Counted from the first letter of the stretch, positions 44,492 to 54,000 are shown. The stretch: 62,804 bases of DNA from an uncultured Collinsella sp. (GCA_900542905.1 UQPF01000013.1:1-62804); one strand, 5' to 3'. Notes: generated by a model from the letters alone, not told the origin. Made by a program: numbers and translations.

Positions 44492-44989
44492 ATGCCGGGC
44501 GAGAATTTTCCTGGCGATAGGATCGTCAGCTTGGTCGATGAGCTCGAAGGGCTGATCGAGGAAGCCAAGCCGCCTTTCGGCAAGAACGCTCAGTTCAAGG
44601 TCATCGACGCCGACGTGTTCTTCAACATCCTCGACGAGATCCGCATGAGCTATCCCGAGGAGTGGCAGAAGTCCCGCCGTATCCTTAAGGAGCGCGAGGA
44701 GCTTATGGCTTCCGCCGCCGCTCAGGCCGATTCCATCATCGCCGACGCTCAGCAGCAGGCCCTCACCATTGCCGGTGAGCAGGAGATCGTCCGCTTGGCA
44801 CAGCAGCAGGCCGACGACATCCGCGATCGTGCCCAGCAGTACGAGCGCGAGACGCGTTATGCTGCCGAGGACTACGCAGAGCAGGTCTTTACGCACCTGG
44901 AGGAGAACCTCAAGAGCCTGACCGGCACCGTTACCCGTTGCCGTCAGCAGCTCAACGAGGGTGCCGCCCAACAGAATGGTCAGTGGTAA
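44492..44989 (+). CDS. SepIVA/DivIVA-like coiled-coil protein
   Basis: The 165-residue protein starts at ATG 44492, where AAAGGAG precedes it. A conserved N-terminal part ('GDRIVSLVDELEGLIEEAK') leads to 'VIDADVFFNILDEIRMSYPE', then a long coiled coil rich in Gln, Ala and Glu. Mycobacterial SepIVA, essential for septation, has the same place before DUF177 and rnc and a similar build. A cell-division or envelope role is inferred from that synteny. A transmembrane segment is absent. The end overlaps the next gene as TAATG. Confidence 0.72.
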   Translation: MPGENFPGDRIVSLVDELEGLIEEAKPPFGKNAQFKVIDADVFFNILDEIRMSYPEEWQKSRRILKEREELMASAAAQADSIIADAQQQALTIAGEQEIVRLAQQQADDIRDRAQQYERETRYAAEDYAEQVFTHLEENLKSLTGTVTRCRQQLNEGAAQQNGQW

Positions 44990-45543
44990 TGGCTGAGTTC
45001 CCGAGCGTTACCGTCGATCTTTCCGAACAGCTCGAGTTTCCTGGTGATTCGTATCCGCTGACCGGCAAGGTCGATGTTGCCACCTACACGGTGGGCGAGA
45101 AGGAGTACCAGCTACAGGACGGCATCGACTACGACGTTGTCTTTACCAATGCCGGTACCGGTGTCTTGCTCACGGGCATGGTCCGCGCGCACGCCACCGG
45201 CGAGTGCGACCGTTGCCTGGAGCCCGCTTCGTTTGATATCGCCGGCGAGATCGAGGAGTTCTACCTCTTTGAGGAGCCCGAGGATCCCGAGGCCTACGAG
45301 GACGGCTACGAGCTCCTGGGTGAGGACCGCATCGTCGATCTGGGTGAGCCCATCAACGATGCCGTTGTCATGGACACGCCGTTTGTGGTGCTCTGCAAGC
45401 CCGATTGCCGCGGTCTGTGTCCCACTTGCGGTTGCAATCTCAACGTCGAGCAATGCGATTGCGCCACCCAGGCAGAGGCAGAATGGGCCGCTGCCACGGA
45501 AAATCCATTTGCAGCATTGAAGAATCTCAAGCTCGATGAGTAA
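44989..45543 (+). CDS. yceD: DUF177 (YceD) protein
   Basis: The 184-residue protein starts at ATG 44989, overlapping the previous stop. Conserved Cys are in 'GECDRCLEPA' and 'CKPDCRGLCPTCGCNLN', probably a zinc site. The family sits directly upstream of rpmF almost everywhere and is linked to 23S rRNA processing or ribosome assembly. The central stretch is acidic. Confidence 0.92.
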   Translation: MAEFPSVTVDLSEQLEFPGDSYPLTGKVDVATYTVGEKEYQLQDGIDYDVVFTNAGTGVLLTGMVRAHATGECDRCLEPASFDIAGEIEEFYLFEEPEDPEAYEDGYELLGEDRIVDLGEPINDAVVMDTPFVVLCKPDCRGLCPTCGCNLNVEQCDCATQAEAEWAAATENPFAALKNLKLDE

Positions 45544-45607
45544 AACTGTGGTAGTATCGCTACTTGCGCGTAATCGCCACACTGGATAGTTCATAAGGAA
45601 GGTCACT

Positions 45608-45787
45608 ATGCCCGTACCTAAACAAAAGCAGGGTCGTATCCGCACTCACACCCGTCGTTCCGCCAACATGAAGATCTCGGCTGCGGCTCAGTCCACGTGC
45701 CCCCGTTGCGGCGCTGTCAAGCTTCCGCATCACGTGTGCCCCAGCTGCGGTTTCTACAAGGACCGCGAGGTTATCGTTACCGAGTAA
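45608..45787 (+). CDS. rpmF: 50S ribosomal protein L32
   Basis: The 59-residue protein begins 'MPVPKQKQGRIRTHTRRS' and has the zinc-type Cys pairs in 'CPRCGAVKLPHHVCPSCG' (C-x2-C...C-x2-C). AAGGAAGG lies just before the ATG. Its length and place between DUF177 and plsX fit L32 well. Confidence 0.97.
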   Translation: MPVPKQKQGRIRTHTRRSANMKISAAAQSTCPRCGAVKLPHHVCPSCGFYKDREVIVTE

Positions 45788-45827
45788 CGGTATACTCTGG
45801 ATGCGATGCCGTTCCAAATGGAACCAC

Positions 45828-45857
45828 AATGGCCGGCTCAATGAGTCGGCCATTTTT
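45828..45857 (+). terminator. hairpin between rpmF and plsX
   Basis: AATGGCCG/CGGCCATT with an 11-nt loop is followed by TTT, only some 20 bp before plsX. Expression of plsX probably depends on read-through. Confidence 0.75.
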
Positions 45858-45874
45858 GTATAAGGAGCATGTAT

Positions 45875-46894
45875 ATGAGTAACGTTCGCGTTTGTGTAGA
45901 CATTGTGGGCGGAGACGAGAAACCTCAGGTTGTTCTCGATGGTATCGAGGCTGCGCTTGCCGCCGATCCCGATATCGAGGTCTTGGCAGCTGGCCCCGCT
46001 GAAATCGTCAATCCCTTTGCTGCTTCCCATGCACGTGTTGAGGCTCTTGAGGCACCCGACGTTATCGCCATGGATGACGATCCCATTCGCGCCGTGATGA
46101 CCAAGCGTAAATCGTCGATCGTGCTTGCCTGCCGCGCCATCAAAAAGGGCAACGCGGACGCGTTCTTCTCCGCCGGCTCGACCGGTGCCATGACCGCTGC
46201 CGCCACCGCCTATGTGACGCCGTTTAGATATATGGCCGAAGGCAAGAAGCAGCCGGTGCGTCCCTGTCTGACCAATGCGCTGCCCAATCGCGCCGGCGGT
46301 CTGACGGTGCTGTGCGATATGGGCGCCAACCCCGATGTCGAGGTCGATGACATGGTGCGTTTTGCCCAGATGGGTAGCGCCTATGCCCGCGTCGTCCTGG
46401 GCATCGAGCATCCCCGCGTGGGCCTGCTTGCCAATGGCACCGAGGACGAGAAGGGTTCCAACTTTACCAAGGCCTGCTTCCCGGCCATGAAAGCCGCCGT
46501 TCCCGGCTTTGTGGGCAACTGCGAAGGCACCGACCTCACCTCGGGCAATTTCGATGTCGTCGTTGCCGATGGCATGTCGGGCAATATTGCGCTCAAGGCC
46601 ACCGAGGGCGCTGCCAAGTTTTTGCTGCAGGAACTCAAGGGTGCCTTTATGGCCTCGCTCGGCACCAAGATCGCCGCGCTGCTCATCAAAAAGCAGATGC
46701 GCGAGATTAAGGCCAAGCTCTCTGGTGATGCCAAGGGCGGTGCGATTCTTTTGGGCCTGCGTGGCGTGGTCCTAATCGGCCATGGCGCCACCTCGGTCGA
46801 GGCTGTTAAAAACGGTACGCTCGCGGCGGCCGAAGCCGTGCGCGCGGGGCTGGTCGAGAACGTCGCCAACTCCATGGACGGCATCGTTTTGTAA
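45875..46894 (+). CDS. plsX: phosphate acyltransferase PlsX
   Basis: The 339-residue enzyme makes acyl-phosphate from acyl-ACP for phospholipid synthesis. The start is ATG 45875, 7 nt after AAGGAG (ATG 45869 is too close). Family features include 'DIVGGDEKPQVVLDG' near the N-terminus, 'FFSAGSTGAMTAAA', 'DMGANPDVEVDD' and 'GTEDEKGSNFTKA'. It is upstream of acpP, rnc and smc, as is usual in Gram-positives. Confidence 0.95.
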   Translation: MSNVRVCVDIVGGDEKPQVVLDGIEAALAADPDIEVLAAGPAEIVNPFAASHARVEALEAPDVIAMDDDPIRAVMTKRKSSIVLACRAIKKGNADAFFSAGSTGAMTAAATAYVTPFRYMAEGKKQPVRPCLTNALPNRAGGLTVLCDMGANPDVEVDDMVRFAQMGSAYARVVLGIEHPRVGLLANGTEDEKGSNFTKACFPAMKAAVPGFVGNCEGTDLTSGNFDVVVADGMSGNIALKATEGAAKFLLQELKGAFMASLGTKIAALLIKKQMREIKAKLSGDAKGGAILLGLRGVVLIGHGATSVEAVKNGTLAAAEAVRAGLVENVANSMDGIVL

Positions 46895-46961
46895 GAGCGA
46901 GTTAGAGCGCTGTTATGTGCCTCGCGGCCTGCTTCGTGGGGTAGAATCAGAACCGTGTCTT

Positions 46962-46981
46962 GGTACCGCCCGGGCGGTACC
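46962..46981. promoter_or_regulatory. 20-bp perfect palindrome upstream of acpP
   Basis: GGTACCGCCC and its reverse complement adjoin at 46962-46981, about 15 bp downstream of a TAGAAT (-10-like, 46942-46947). There is no loop and no T-run, so an operator is more likely than a terminator. Confidence 0.55.
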
Positions 46982-47018
46982 ATTCTGTTGGTATTCATTC
47001 ACTATGAGAGGAAGCGCT

Positions 47019-47261
47019 ATGGACCGCTCCGAAATCTTCGACAAGATCGCCGAGGTCGCTGCTGACGTTCTGGGCGTCGATGTTGCCGAAATTAGCGATG
47101 AGACCACCTTTGACGATCTCGATGCCAACTCGCTCGAGCGCCTGCAGCTGGTTACGGCTATCGAGGACGAGTTCAACCTCGAGATCGATGACGAGACTCT
47201 GCTCTCGCTCAACTCTGTCGCCGACGCCGTCGACGCGATCGAAAACGCCAGGGAGGCCTAG
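47019..47261 (+). CDS. acpP: acyl carrier protein
   Basis: The 80-residue acidic protein carries the growing acyl chain on a phosphopantetheine at Ser38 in 'DLDANSLERLQL' (the family has D-S-L; here N-S-L). The start is ATG 47019, with GAGAGG 7 nt upstream. Its place between plsX and rnc is typical. Confidence 0.95.
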   Translation: MDRSEIFDKIAEVAADVLGVDVAEISDETTFDDLDANSLERLQLVTAIEDEFNLEIDDETLLSLNSVADAVDAIENAREA

Positions 47262-47264
47262 GTC

Positions 47265-47990
47265 TTGGCTTTGTCTGAACGACTTACGCGTGCCCAGGAA
47301 ATCCTGGGCCACGAGTTCAATAATAAGGTGCTGCTGCGCGCGGCGCTTACGCATCCCTCGGCAGTCGAGGGCCAGCCGGTTTCTGCCAGCTATGAGCGCC
47401 TTGAATTCTTGGGCGATTCCATTTTGGGCGCTGTGGTCGCACGCTCCCTGTTTGAGTCCTATCCGGAGTTTGACGAGGGCAAGCTCACGCGCCTGAAGGT
47501 GTCGCTTGTCTCGGGCGCTACGCTGTCCGAGGTGTCGCACGAGCTGGGTATCGACGACATCATCATCTTTGGTGCCTCCGAGACCGGTACCGGCGCGCGT
47601 GGCCTGCACTCGGCGCTCGAGAACGTCTATGAGTCGCTCGTGGGCGCGCTGTATCTGGATGCTGGCTGGGATGCGGCGGCGGAGTTTATCCACCGTACGC
47701 TTAAGCCCCATTTGGCCTCTGAGCGTGCCGAGCATCCTGCGAACCCCAAGTCGTTCTTGCAGGAGTGCGTGCAGGCAGACGGCCATGAGCCTCCCGCGTA
47801 TAAGCTTGTTGGCTCCGAGGGCCCGGCGCATGCGCCCACCTTTACCGCCGTGGTGTTGATCGATGGTATTCGCCAGGGTCGCGGCTCCGGCTCCTCAAAG
47901 AAGGAAGCCGAGGGAGCCGCTGCACTCGAGGCACTTGACCGCATGGGCTACACCACCAACGGCGTGATTCTCAACAAGAAGCCTGTTTAA
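47265..47990 (+). CDS. rnc: ribonuclease III
   Basis: The 241-residue endonuclease cuts double-stranded RNA and matures rRNA. It starts at TTG 47265, preceded by GGGAGG in the end of acpP. The catalytic signature is 'ERLEFLGDSILGAVVA'; the second acidic site is 'ENVYESLVGALYLDAGW'. The C-terminal double-stranded RNA-binding domain ends with 'GSSKKEAEGAAALEAL'. Ten bases separate it from smc. Confidence 0.95.
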   Translation: MALSERLTRAQEILGHEFNNKVLLRAALTHPSAVEGQPVSASYERLEFLGDSILGAVVARSLFESYPEFDEGKLTRLKVSLVSGATLSEVSHELGIDDIIIFGASETGTGARGLHSALENVYESLVGALYLDAGWDAAAEFIHRTLKPHLASERAEHPANPKSFLQECVQADGHEPPAYKLVGSEGPAHAPTFTAVVLIDGIRQGRGSGSSKKEAEGAAALEALDRMGYTTNGVILNKKPV

Positions 47991-48000
47991 GCGAGGAACC

Positions 48001-51000
48001 GTGTATCTCAAGTCCCTCACGCTCAAAGGGTTCAAGTCGTTTGCCGACCGCGCCCATATGACGTTTGAGCCGGGCCTGACCGTCATCGTCGGTCCCAACG
48101 GCTCGGGAAAATCGAACATCTCTGACTCGATTCTGTGGGTCCTGGGCGAGCAGAGCGCCAAGCAGCTGCGCGGCCAGGCCATGGAGGATGTCATCTTCTC
48201 GGGCTCGTCAGCGCGCAAGCCGGTGGGTGTCGCCGAGGTCACGCTGGTGCTCGATAACTCGGACCATATGCTGCCCGTCGACTTTGACGAGGTCGCCATC
48301 ACCCGTCGTATGTATCGCTCGGGCGAAAGCGAGTACCTCATCAACTCGAGTCCGTGCCGCCTGATGGACATTCAGGACATCCTGCACGATTCGGGCTTGG
48401 GCAAGGATACGCATTCCATCATCAGCCAGGGCAAGCTCGACGCCATTTTGCAGAGCCGCCCCGAGGGGCGCCGTGCCCTCATCGAGGAGGCCGCCGGCAT
48501 CTCCAAGCACAAGCGCCGCAAGGAGCGTGCGCTCAAAAAGATTAATTCGATGGACGAGCACTTGACCCGTGCCCGCGACATCAATAAGGAGATCGCCCGT
48601 CAGCTGCGGCCGCTGGAGCGTCAGGTCGATCGCGCGCGCAAGTACAAAGAGCTGTCCTCGCGCGCGAACGAGCTTACGCAGATGCTGGCCGTCGACGAGC
48701 TTCGTTCGCTGCAGTCGCAGTGGAACGACTTGGAGAGCCGCTCCAAGGAGGGTGCTGCCGAGCTTGAGCTTGCGCAGTACCGCTTGGGCGAAAAGGAACG
48801 CGAGCTCGAGAAGTTCCAGGTCATGCTCGAGAAAAAGGGCCTGTTTGTGGGCGATCTGGGCGAGCAGCGCCGCCATATGCAAGACGTGGTCGGTCGCATT
48901 AACTCCGATATGCGCCTGCTCGAGGAAAAGGGCCACAATATGGTGTCGCGCCTGTCCGACATGCGCGGCCAGATCTCGAGCTCCGAGCATCAGCGTCGTC
49001 GCGTGGTCGAGGAGCTCGAGGATGCACGTGCGCAGCTTGAGGAAGTGACCGGCGCGCACATGCAGGCCCAGGAGGACGTTGACGCCGCTGGTCCTGCCGC
49101 CGCTGAGCTCCACGAGCGGCGCGTGGCGCTCGACAATCAGATTTCGCAGCTTACGCGTGAGCAACGCGATGTGCAGCGTGTGGCCGATAACGCGGCGCTC
49201 GAACTCGCCAAGGTGAAGGACTCGCTGAGCAACGCCGAGGTCGAGGACAACATGTACGCCTCGCGCCTGGAGCAGATTGATGAACAGCTCGAGGAGGTTA
49301 CAGCATCGCTTGATAGCCGTCGCGACCGTGCTGAGGAGCTTGAGAGTGCCCTTGAGGCGGCTCGTCAGGCCCAGAACGATGCGCGCGAGGCCACCGAGGT
49401 CGCCCGTGCAGCCCTGAAGGACTTGCGTAATCGTGAGAGCGAGGCGCGCAACAAGCTGTCCGAGGTGCGCTCGGAGCTTGCCAGCCAAAAGAAGCTCGAT
49501 GCCCGCATGGCAGACAGCTCGCCGCTGGTGAGCCGTCTGGTGGGCGCGCTGGGCGACGATGTCTCAGGCCGTCTGGGCGACGTGCTCGACGCCCCTCGTG
49601 AGCTTGAGGGCCTGGTTGAGCAACTACTTGCCGGCGATATCGATGCTCTTTTGTTTGATGATGCCGCTACGCTTGAGCGCGCCGGTCGTGCGGCTTTGGA
49701 CCAAAAGAAGGCTTCGGGCGAGGCGCTGCTGATGGCGCGCGGCGTGAGTGGCTCTGCTGCCGCCGAGGGCGCTGCCGGTACGCGTCTGGTCGATCGTCTG
49801 TCCGTGCGCTCCGGTTATGGCCCGGTTGTCGAGGCCCTTCTCGGCGGCTATTACGTGGTCGATGACTTGGCTGCCGCGTTGGCTGCCCCTGTCGTTGACG
49901 GTGTGACCTACGTGACTCCCGATGGCGCCCGCGTGAGCTGTGGTGGTCTGGTGCGCGTGGGGCTCGATGCCGGCGAGGCTTCGGGTGCCTTGGAGCGCAA
50001 GCGCCGCATCCGTGAGCTCGAGGGCCTGGAACCCGATCTGGCTGCCATCTTTGAGCATGCTTCGGACCAAGTCGTTGAGGCCAACGCCGCCGTCGAGGAG
50101 GCACGTGCCGCCGAGGGCGATGCCGCCGGTGAGATCGCCCGTCTTGAGGGCGAGCGCCGCTCGCTGCTCTCCGAGATCGGCCGCTTGGAGCAAAGCGTCA
50201 ACAATGCCGAGGTCGAGCGCGTGCGCATCTCCAAGCGCCGCGAGCAGGCCTCCGAGGCCGTTCGCGCTGCGCGCCCGCGCGTTGACGAGCTCACCCGTTC
50301 GCGTGACGAGGCGCGTGCACAGGCAAGCGACCTGGGTCTCCAGATTGCCGAGGCCAACGATGAGCTCGATCGCGTTCGCCGTGACGATTCCGAGGCCGCC
50401 GGTAAGCTCGCCGATGCCAAGGTGCGCCTGGCCCAGACGAGCGAGCGCCTGCGTTCGCTGAAGGGCCGCGTGCCCGACCTTGAGCATCGTCTTGAGGGCA
50501 TCGACCGTCGTATCCGCGGAACACGCCAGGCTTCGCGCTCGCTCGAGCTGCTGCGCCTGCGCGTCGACCCCATGCACGAACGCTATTCTGCCCTGTTGGA
50601 ACGCGCATCGGATTGGGCAGCGCGCCTGCGTGACCAGGCCTCTCTGGAAGAGGCGGACTCCGCTTCGCTCAAGAAGACCATCGAGGATGCCAAGGCCGGG
50701 GTCTCCCGTGCCAAGGAGCGGGTTGATGCCGCCACGGCGATGCAAAATGAGTTCAAGGTTGCGCGCGGCAAGCTCGAGGTGCAGGTAGAGGCGGCCATCA
50801 AGGCCATTACCGCCGACGGTACCACGGTGCTCGAGGAAGCGCTCATGCTGCCGGCGCCCACCGATCGCGATGCCGCCGAGCGCGAGCTCAACCAGCTTGT
50901 GCGCCAGATCAACAATCTGGGCCCCGTGAACCAGGTTGCCATGGAGGAGTACGAGCAGCTCAAGCGCCGCGCCGACTACATCGAGGAGCAGCTGGCTGAT

Positions 51001-51537
51001 CTGGAGAGCGCGCGCAAGGCGCTCACCAAGATCACGGTGGCCATTGATCGCAAGATGCGCAAGGCGTTTCTGGTGACGTTTGAGAAGGTCGACGCGAACT
51101 TCCGCGAGATCTTCGCCATGCTGTTCCCGGGTGGCCAGGCTCATCTTGAGATGACCGATCCCGAGCATCCTGCCGAGACGGGCATTGAGGTTGTGGCGCA
51201 GCCGCGCGGCAAGCGCATTACCAAGATGATGCTCATGTCGGGCGGCGAGAAGAGCCTGACGGCGCTCGCCCTGCTCTTTGCTGTCTATCGCACGCGCACG
51301 GTGCCGTTCTACGTGCTGGACGAGGTCGAGGCGGCGCTCGATGACGCCAACCTGTCCAAGCTCATTGGCGCACTCGATGTGTTGCGTTCCGATACGCAGC
51401 TCTTGGTTATCTCGCACCAGCGCCGTACTATGGAGGACGCTGACGTCCTCTACGGCGTCTCGATGCAAGCCGACGGCGTCAGTCGCGTCGTCTCGCAAAA
51501 ACTCGATCGCGAAACCGGAAAGGTCGTGAATGCATAA
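48001..51537 (+). CDS. smc: chromosome condensation ATPase SMC
   Basis: The 1178-residue protein starts at GTG 48001. Walker A is 'VGPNGSGKSNISDS' near residue 35. Two long coiled coils (about 170-500 and 670-1000) flank a hinge at about 510-660 ('LGDVLDAPRELEGLVEQL'). The C-terminal head has the signature 'LMSGGEKSLTALALLFA' and Walker B 'FYVLDEVEAALDD'. It compacts and separates chromosomes, with ScpA/B partners that are not encoded here. It overlaps ftsY by one base. Confidence 0.97.
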   Translation: MYLKSLTLKGFKSFADRAHMTFEPGLTVIVGPNGSGKSNISDSILWVLGEQSAKQLRGQAMEDVIFSGSSARKPVGVAEVTLVLDNSDHMLPVDFDEVAITRRMYRSGESEYLINSSPCRLMDIQDILHDSGLGKDTHSIISQGKLDAILQSRPEGRRALIEEAAGISKHKRRKERALKKINSMDEHLTRARDINKEIARQLRPLERQVDRARKYKELSSRANELTQMLAVDELRSLQSQWNDLESRSKEGAAELELAQYRLGEKERELEKFQVMLEKKGLFVGDLGEQRRHMQDVVGRINSDMRLLEEKGHNMVSRLSDMRGQISSSEHQRRRVVEELEDARAQLEEVTGAHMQAQEDVDAAGPAAAELHERRVALDNQISQLTREQRDVQRVADNAALELAKVKDSLSNAEVEDNMYASRLEQIDEQLEEVTASLDSRRDRAEELESALEAARQAQNDAREATEVARAALKDLRNRESEARNKLSEVRSELASQKKLDARMADSSPLVSRLVGALGDDVSGRLGDVLDAPRELEGLVEQLLAGDIDALLFDDAATLERAGRAALDQKKASGEALLMARGVSGSAAAEGAAGTRLVDRLSVRSGYGPVVEALLGGYYVVDDLAAALAAPVVDGVTYVTPDGARVSCGGLVRVGLDAGEASGALERKRRIRELEGLEPDLAAIFEHASDQVVEANAAVEEARAAEGDAAGEIARLEGERRSLLSEIGRLEQSVNNAEVERVRISKRREQASEAVRAARPRVDELTRSRDEARAQASDLGLQIAEANDELDRVRRDDSEAAGKLADAKVRLAQTSERLRSLKGRVPDLEHRLEGIDRRIRGTRQASRSLELLRLRVDPMHERYSALLERASDWAARLRDQASLEEADSASLKKTIEDAKAGVSRAKERVDAATAMQNEFKVARGKLEVQVEAAIKAITADGTTVLEEALMLPAPTDRDAAERELNQLVRQINNLGPVNQVAMEEYEQLKRRADYIEEQLADLESARKALTKITVAIDRKMRKAFLVTFEKVDANFREIFAMLFPGGQAHLEMTDPEHPAETGIEVVAQPRGKRITKMMLMSGGEKSLTALALLFAVYRTRTVPFYVLDEVEAALDDANLSKLIGALDVLRSDTQLLVISHQRRTMEDADVLYGVSMQADGVSRVVSQKLDRETGKVVNA

Positions 51538-52454
51538 TGGGATTCTTCGATGCTCTCTCGCGCGGACTTGAGCGCAGCCGCGAGGCCCTCAACGAGGTCT
51601 TTTATTTTGGCGGCGAGGTCGATGAGGATTTTTGGGAGGACCTAGAGGACACCCTCGTCATGGGTGACATGGGTGCCGAGGTCGCGATCCAGGTGTCCGA
51701 TGACCTGCGCGATGCCGCGGCCAAGAAGAACCTTAAGACCGCCCCGCAGCTCCGTCGCGCCCTGGCCGAGCAACTCGAGCAGCATTTTGTGCCCGTCGAG
51801 CGCGATCCGTTTGCTGACACGCCGAGTTGCGTGCTGTTTGTGGGCATTAACGGTGCCGGCAAGACCACGACGGTCGGCAAGATCGCGAGCGCTATGGCTG
51901 CCCGCGGCAAGAATGTCGTGATCGGTTCGGCCGATACCTTCCGCGCCGCCGCCATCGAGCAGCTCGATGTGTGGGGCCAGCGCGCCGGTGTTCCCGTCAT
52001 CAAGCGTGACCGCGGCTCCGATCCGGCGAGCGTTTGCTACGACGTGCTCGACGAGGCCGATAAGCGCGGCAGCGACCTGGTGCTTATCGACACCGCCGGT
52101 CGCCTGCACACGAGCCCCGAGCTCATGCGCGAGCTTGCCAAGGTGGTCAACGTGACGCGCAAGCGCGCCGCCAATATGGCCGCCGGACCCATGCCCGTCT
52201 CGGTCGTCCTGGTAATCGATGCCGCGACGGGCCAAAACGGTCTGAACCAGGCGCTCGAGTTTAACGAGGCGCTTGGCCTGGACGGTATTATTATGACAAA
52301 GCTGGACGGCACGGCTAAGGGCGGTATCGCCATGGCCGTTGCCGAGAAGCTCAAGCTCCCGATCCTGCGCGTGGGCGTGGGCGAGCAGGTCGATGACCTG
52401 CAGGAGTTCAATGCCAAAGATTTCTGCCGCGCCCTGGTGGGCGAGTCCAATTAA
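51537..52454 (+). CDS. ftsY: signal recognition particle receptor FtsY
   Basis: The 305-residue SRP GTPase docks the ribosome-SRP complex at the membrane. The N domain is at 1-90; the G domain has 'GINGAGKTTTVGKIA', 'DTAGR' and 'TKLDGTAKGG'. The long acidic A domain of E. coli is missing, as in most Gram-positives. It is followed by ffh after 10 bp. Confidence 0.96.
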   Translation: MGFFDALSRGLERSREALNEVFYFGGEVDEDFWEDLEDTLVMGDMGAEVAIQVSDDLRDAAAKKNLKTAPQLRRALAEQLEQHFVPVERDPFADTPSCVLFVGINGAGKTTTVGKIASAMAARGKNVVIGSADTFRAAAIEQLDVWGQRAGVPVIKRDRGSDPASVCYDVLDEADKRGSDLVLIDTAGRLHTSPELMRELAKVVNVTRKRAANMAAGPMPVSVVLVIDAATGQNGLNQALEFNEALGLDGIIMTKLDGTAKGGIAMAVAEKLKLPILRVGVGEQVDDLQEFNAKDFCRALVGESN

Positions 52455-52464
52455 GGAGTGACTA

Positions 52465-53940
52465 GTGTTTGATTCTCTGAGCGATCGCCTCAACGACACA
52501 TTTGACCGCCTGCGCGGCAAAGGTAAACTGACCGAGGCCGATATCACCTCGGCTATGCGCGACATTCGCATGGCGCTGCTCGAGGCCGACGTCAACTTCA
52601 AGGTCGTCAAGGAGTTTGTCGCCAAGACCAAGGAGCGCTGCATGACCGCCGAGGTCATGGAGTCGCTGTCGCCGGCACAAAACGTCGTCAAGATCGTGCT
52701 CGACGAGCTTACCGAGATGCTCGGCTCCACCGAGAGCAAGCTCGTCTTTAGCAACCGCATTCCCAATGTGATCATGCTCGTGGGCCTGCAGGGCTCCGGT
52801 AAGACTACGGCGGCCGTAAAGCTGGCCTACCTGCTCAAGAAGCAGGGCCGCTCGCCGCTGCTCGCCGCGTGCGACGTCTACCGTCCCGCAGCTGCCGACC
52901 AGCTGGCCACGCTTGGCGGCGAGATTGGCGTGCCGGTCTTCCGCGGTGACGGCGAGCACCCGGTCGACATCGCCAAAGGCGCCATCCAGGAGGCCGTCGA
53001 CCACCTGCGCGATGTGGTCATCGTCGATACAGCCGGTCGTCTGCAGATAGACGAGCAGATGATGCAGGAGGCCGTGGACATCAAGAAGGCCGTCAAGCCC
53101 GATCAGGTGCTGATGGTCGTCGATGCCATGACCGGCCAGGATATCGTCAACGTCGTCTCGACCTTCGCTGATCGCACCGACTTTGACGGCGTGATCATTT
53201 CCAAGCTCGACGGCGATGCCCGTGGCGGCGGCGCGCTTTCCGTGCGCCAGGTGACCGGCAAGCCCATCAAGTTCGTGAGCATGGGCGAGAAGCCCGATTC
53301 GCTGGAGCCGTTCTATCCCGACCGTATGGCCAAGCGAATCTTGGGCATGGGTGATGTTGTCGGCATCATCGAGAAGGCCCAGGAGGCGGCCGACGCCGAG
53401 CAGCTTGAGGCCGCCGAGCGTATGCTGCGCGAGGGCTTTACCATGAACGACATGCTCGACCAGATGAAAGCCGTCAAGAAGATGGGCGGCATGAAGGGTA
53501 TTCTGGGCATGCTCCCCGGTGGCCAGCGTGCGCTCAATCAGATGGGCGGTAACCTGGACGAGGGCATCTTCGACAAGAACGAGGCCATCATCATGTCGAT
53601 GACCAAGGAGGAGCGCCTGCGTCCCTCCATCATCAACGGTCAGCGCCGTGCCCGCATTGCCAAGGGCGCCGGTGTGACCCCCACCGAGGTCAATAGCCTT
53701 ATGAAGCAGTGGGGCGAGATGAACAAGATGATGGGCCGCATGCGCACGATGGCCAATCAGGCGCAGGCCGGCGGCAAGAAGGGCAAGAAGGGTAAGAAGG
53801 GCAAAAAGATGCGCATGCCCAATATTCCCGGTCTGGATGCTATGGGGCTGGGCGGCATGGGCGGCCTGGGAACGGGCGGCCCCAAGTCCGATATGGACCT
53901 GCTGCGCCAGATGGAAGCGCAGATGCGCAACAAGAAGTAA
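52465..53940 (+). CDS. ffh: signal recognition particle protein Ffh
   Basis: The 491-residue protein starts at GTG 52465 after AAGGAG. It has N and G domains with 'GLQGSGKTTAAVKLA', 'DTAGRLQIDEQMM' and 'SKLDGDARGGGAL', then a methionine-rich M domain (about 310-430) that binds signal peptides and 4.5S RNA. The Gly/Lys/Met-rich tail is unusually repetitive. The usual downstream rpsP is absent; a terminator follows. Confidence 0.96.
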   Translation: MFDSLSDRLNDTFDRLRGKGKLTEADITSAMRDIRMALLEADVNFKVVKEFVAKTKERCMTAEVMESLSPAQNVVKIVLDELTEMLGSTESKLVFSNRIPNVIMLVGLQGSGKTTAAVKLAYLLKKQGRSPLLAACDVYRPAAADQLATLGGEIGVPVFRGDGEHPVDIAKGAIQEAVDHLRDVVIVDTAGRLQIDEQMMQEAVDIKKAVKPDQVLMVVDAMTGQDIVNVVSTFADRTDFDGVIISKLDGDARGGGALSVRQVTGKPIKFVSMGEKPDSLEPFYPDRMAKRILGMGDVVGIIEKAQEAADAEQLEAAERMLREGFTMNDMLDQMKAVKKMGGMKGILGMLPGGQRALNQMGGNLDEGIFDKNEAIIMSMTKEERLRPSIINGQRRARIAKGAGVTPTEVNSLMKQWGEMNKMMGRMRTMANQAQAGGKKGKKGKKGKKMRMPNIPGLDAMGLGGMGGLGTGGPKSDMDLLRQMEAQMRNKK

Positions 53941-53960
53941 CGACTAGTTGAGTCGTGTAT

Positions 53961-54000
53961 GGCGAAGGCCGCCTGGATGGTATTCCAGGCGGCCTTCGCC
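53961..54000. terminator. strong bidirectional hairpin between ffh and the DUF134 gene
   Basis: A perfect 17-bp stem starting GGCGAAGGCCGCCTGGA has a 6-nt loop. There is no long T-run, but it lies between convergent genes. Confidence 0.75.

Noticed and set aside
53961..54000. 4.5S (SRP) RNA next to ffh
   Set aside because: The structure is a short perfect hairpin without the conserved GGAA tetraloop of SRP RNA.
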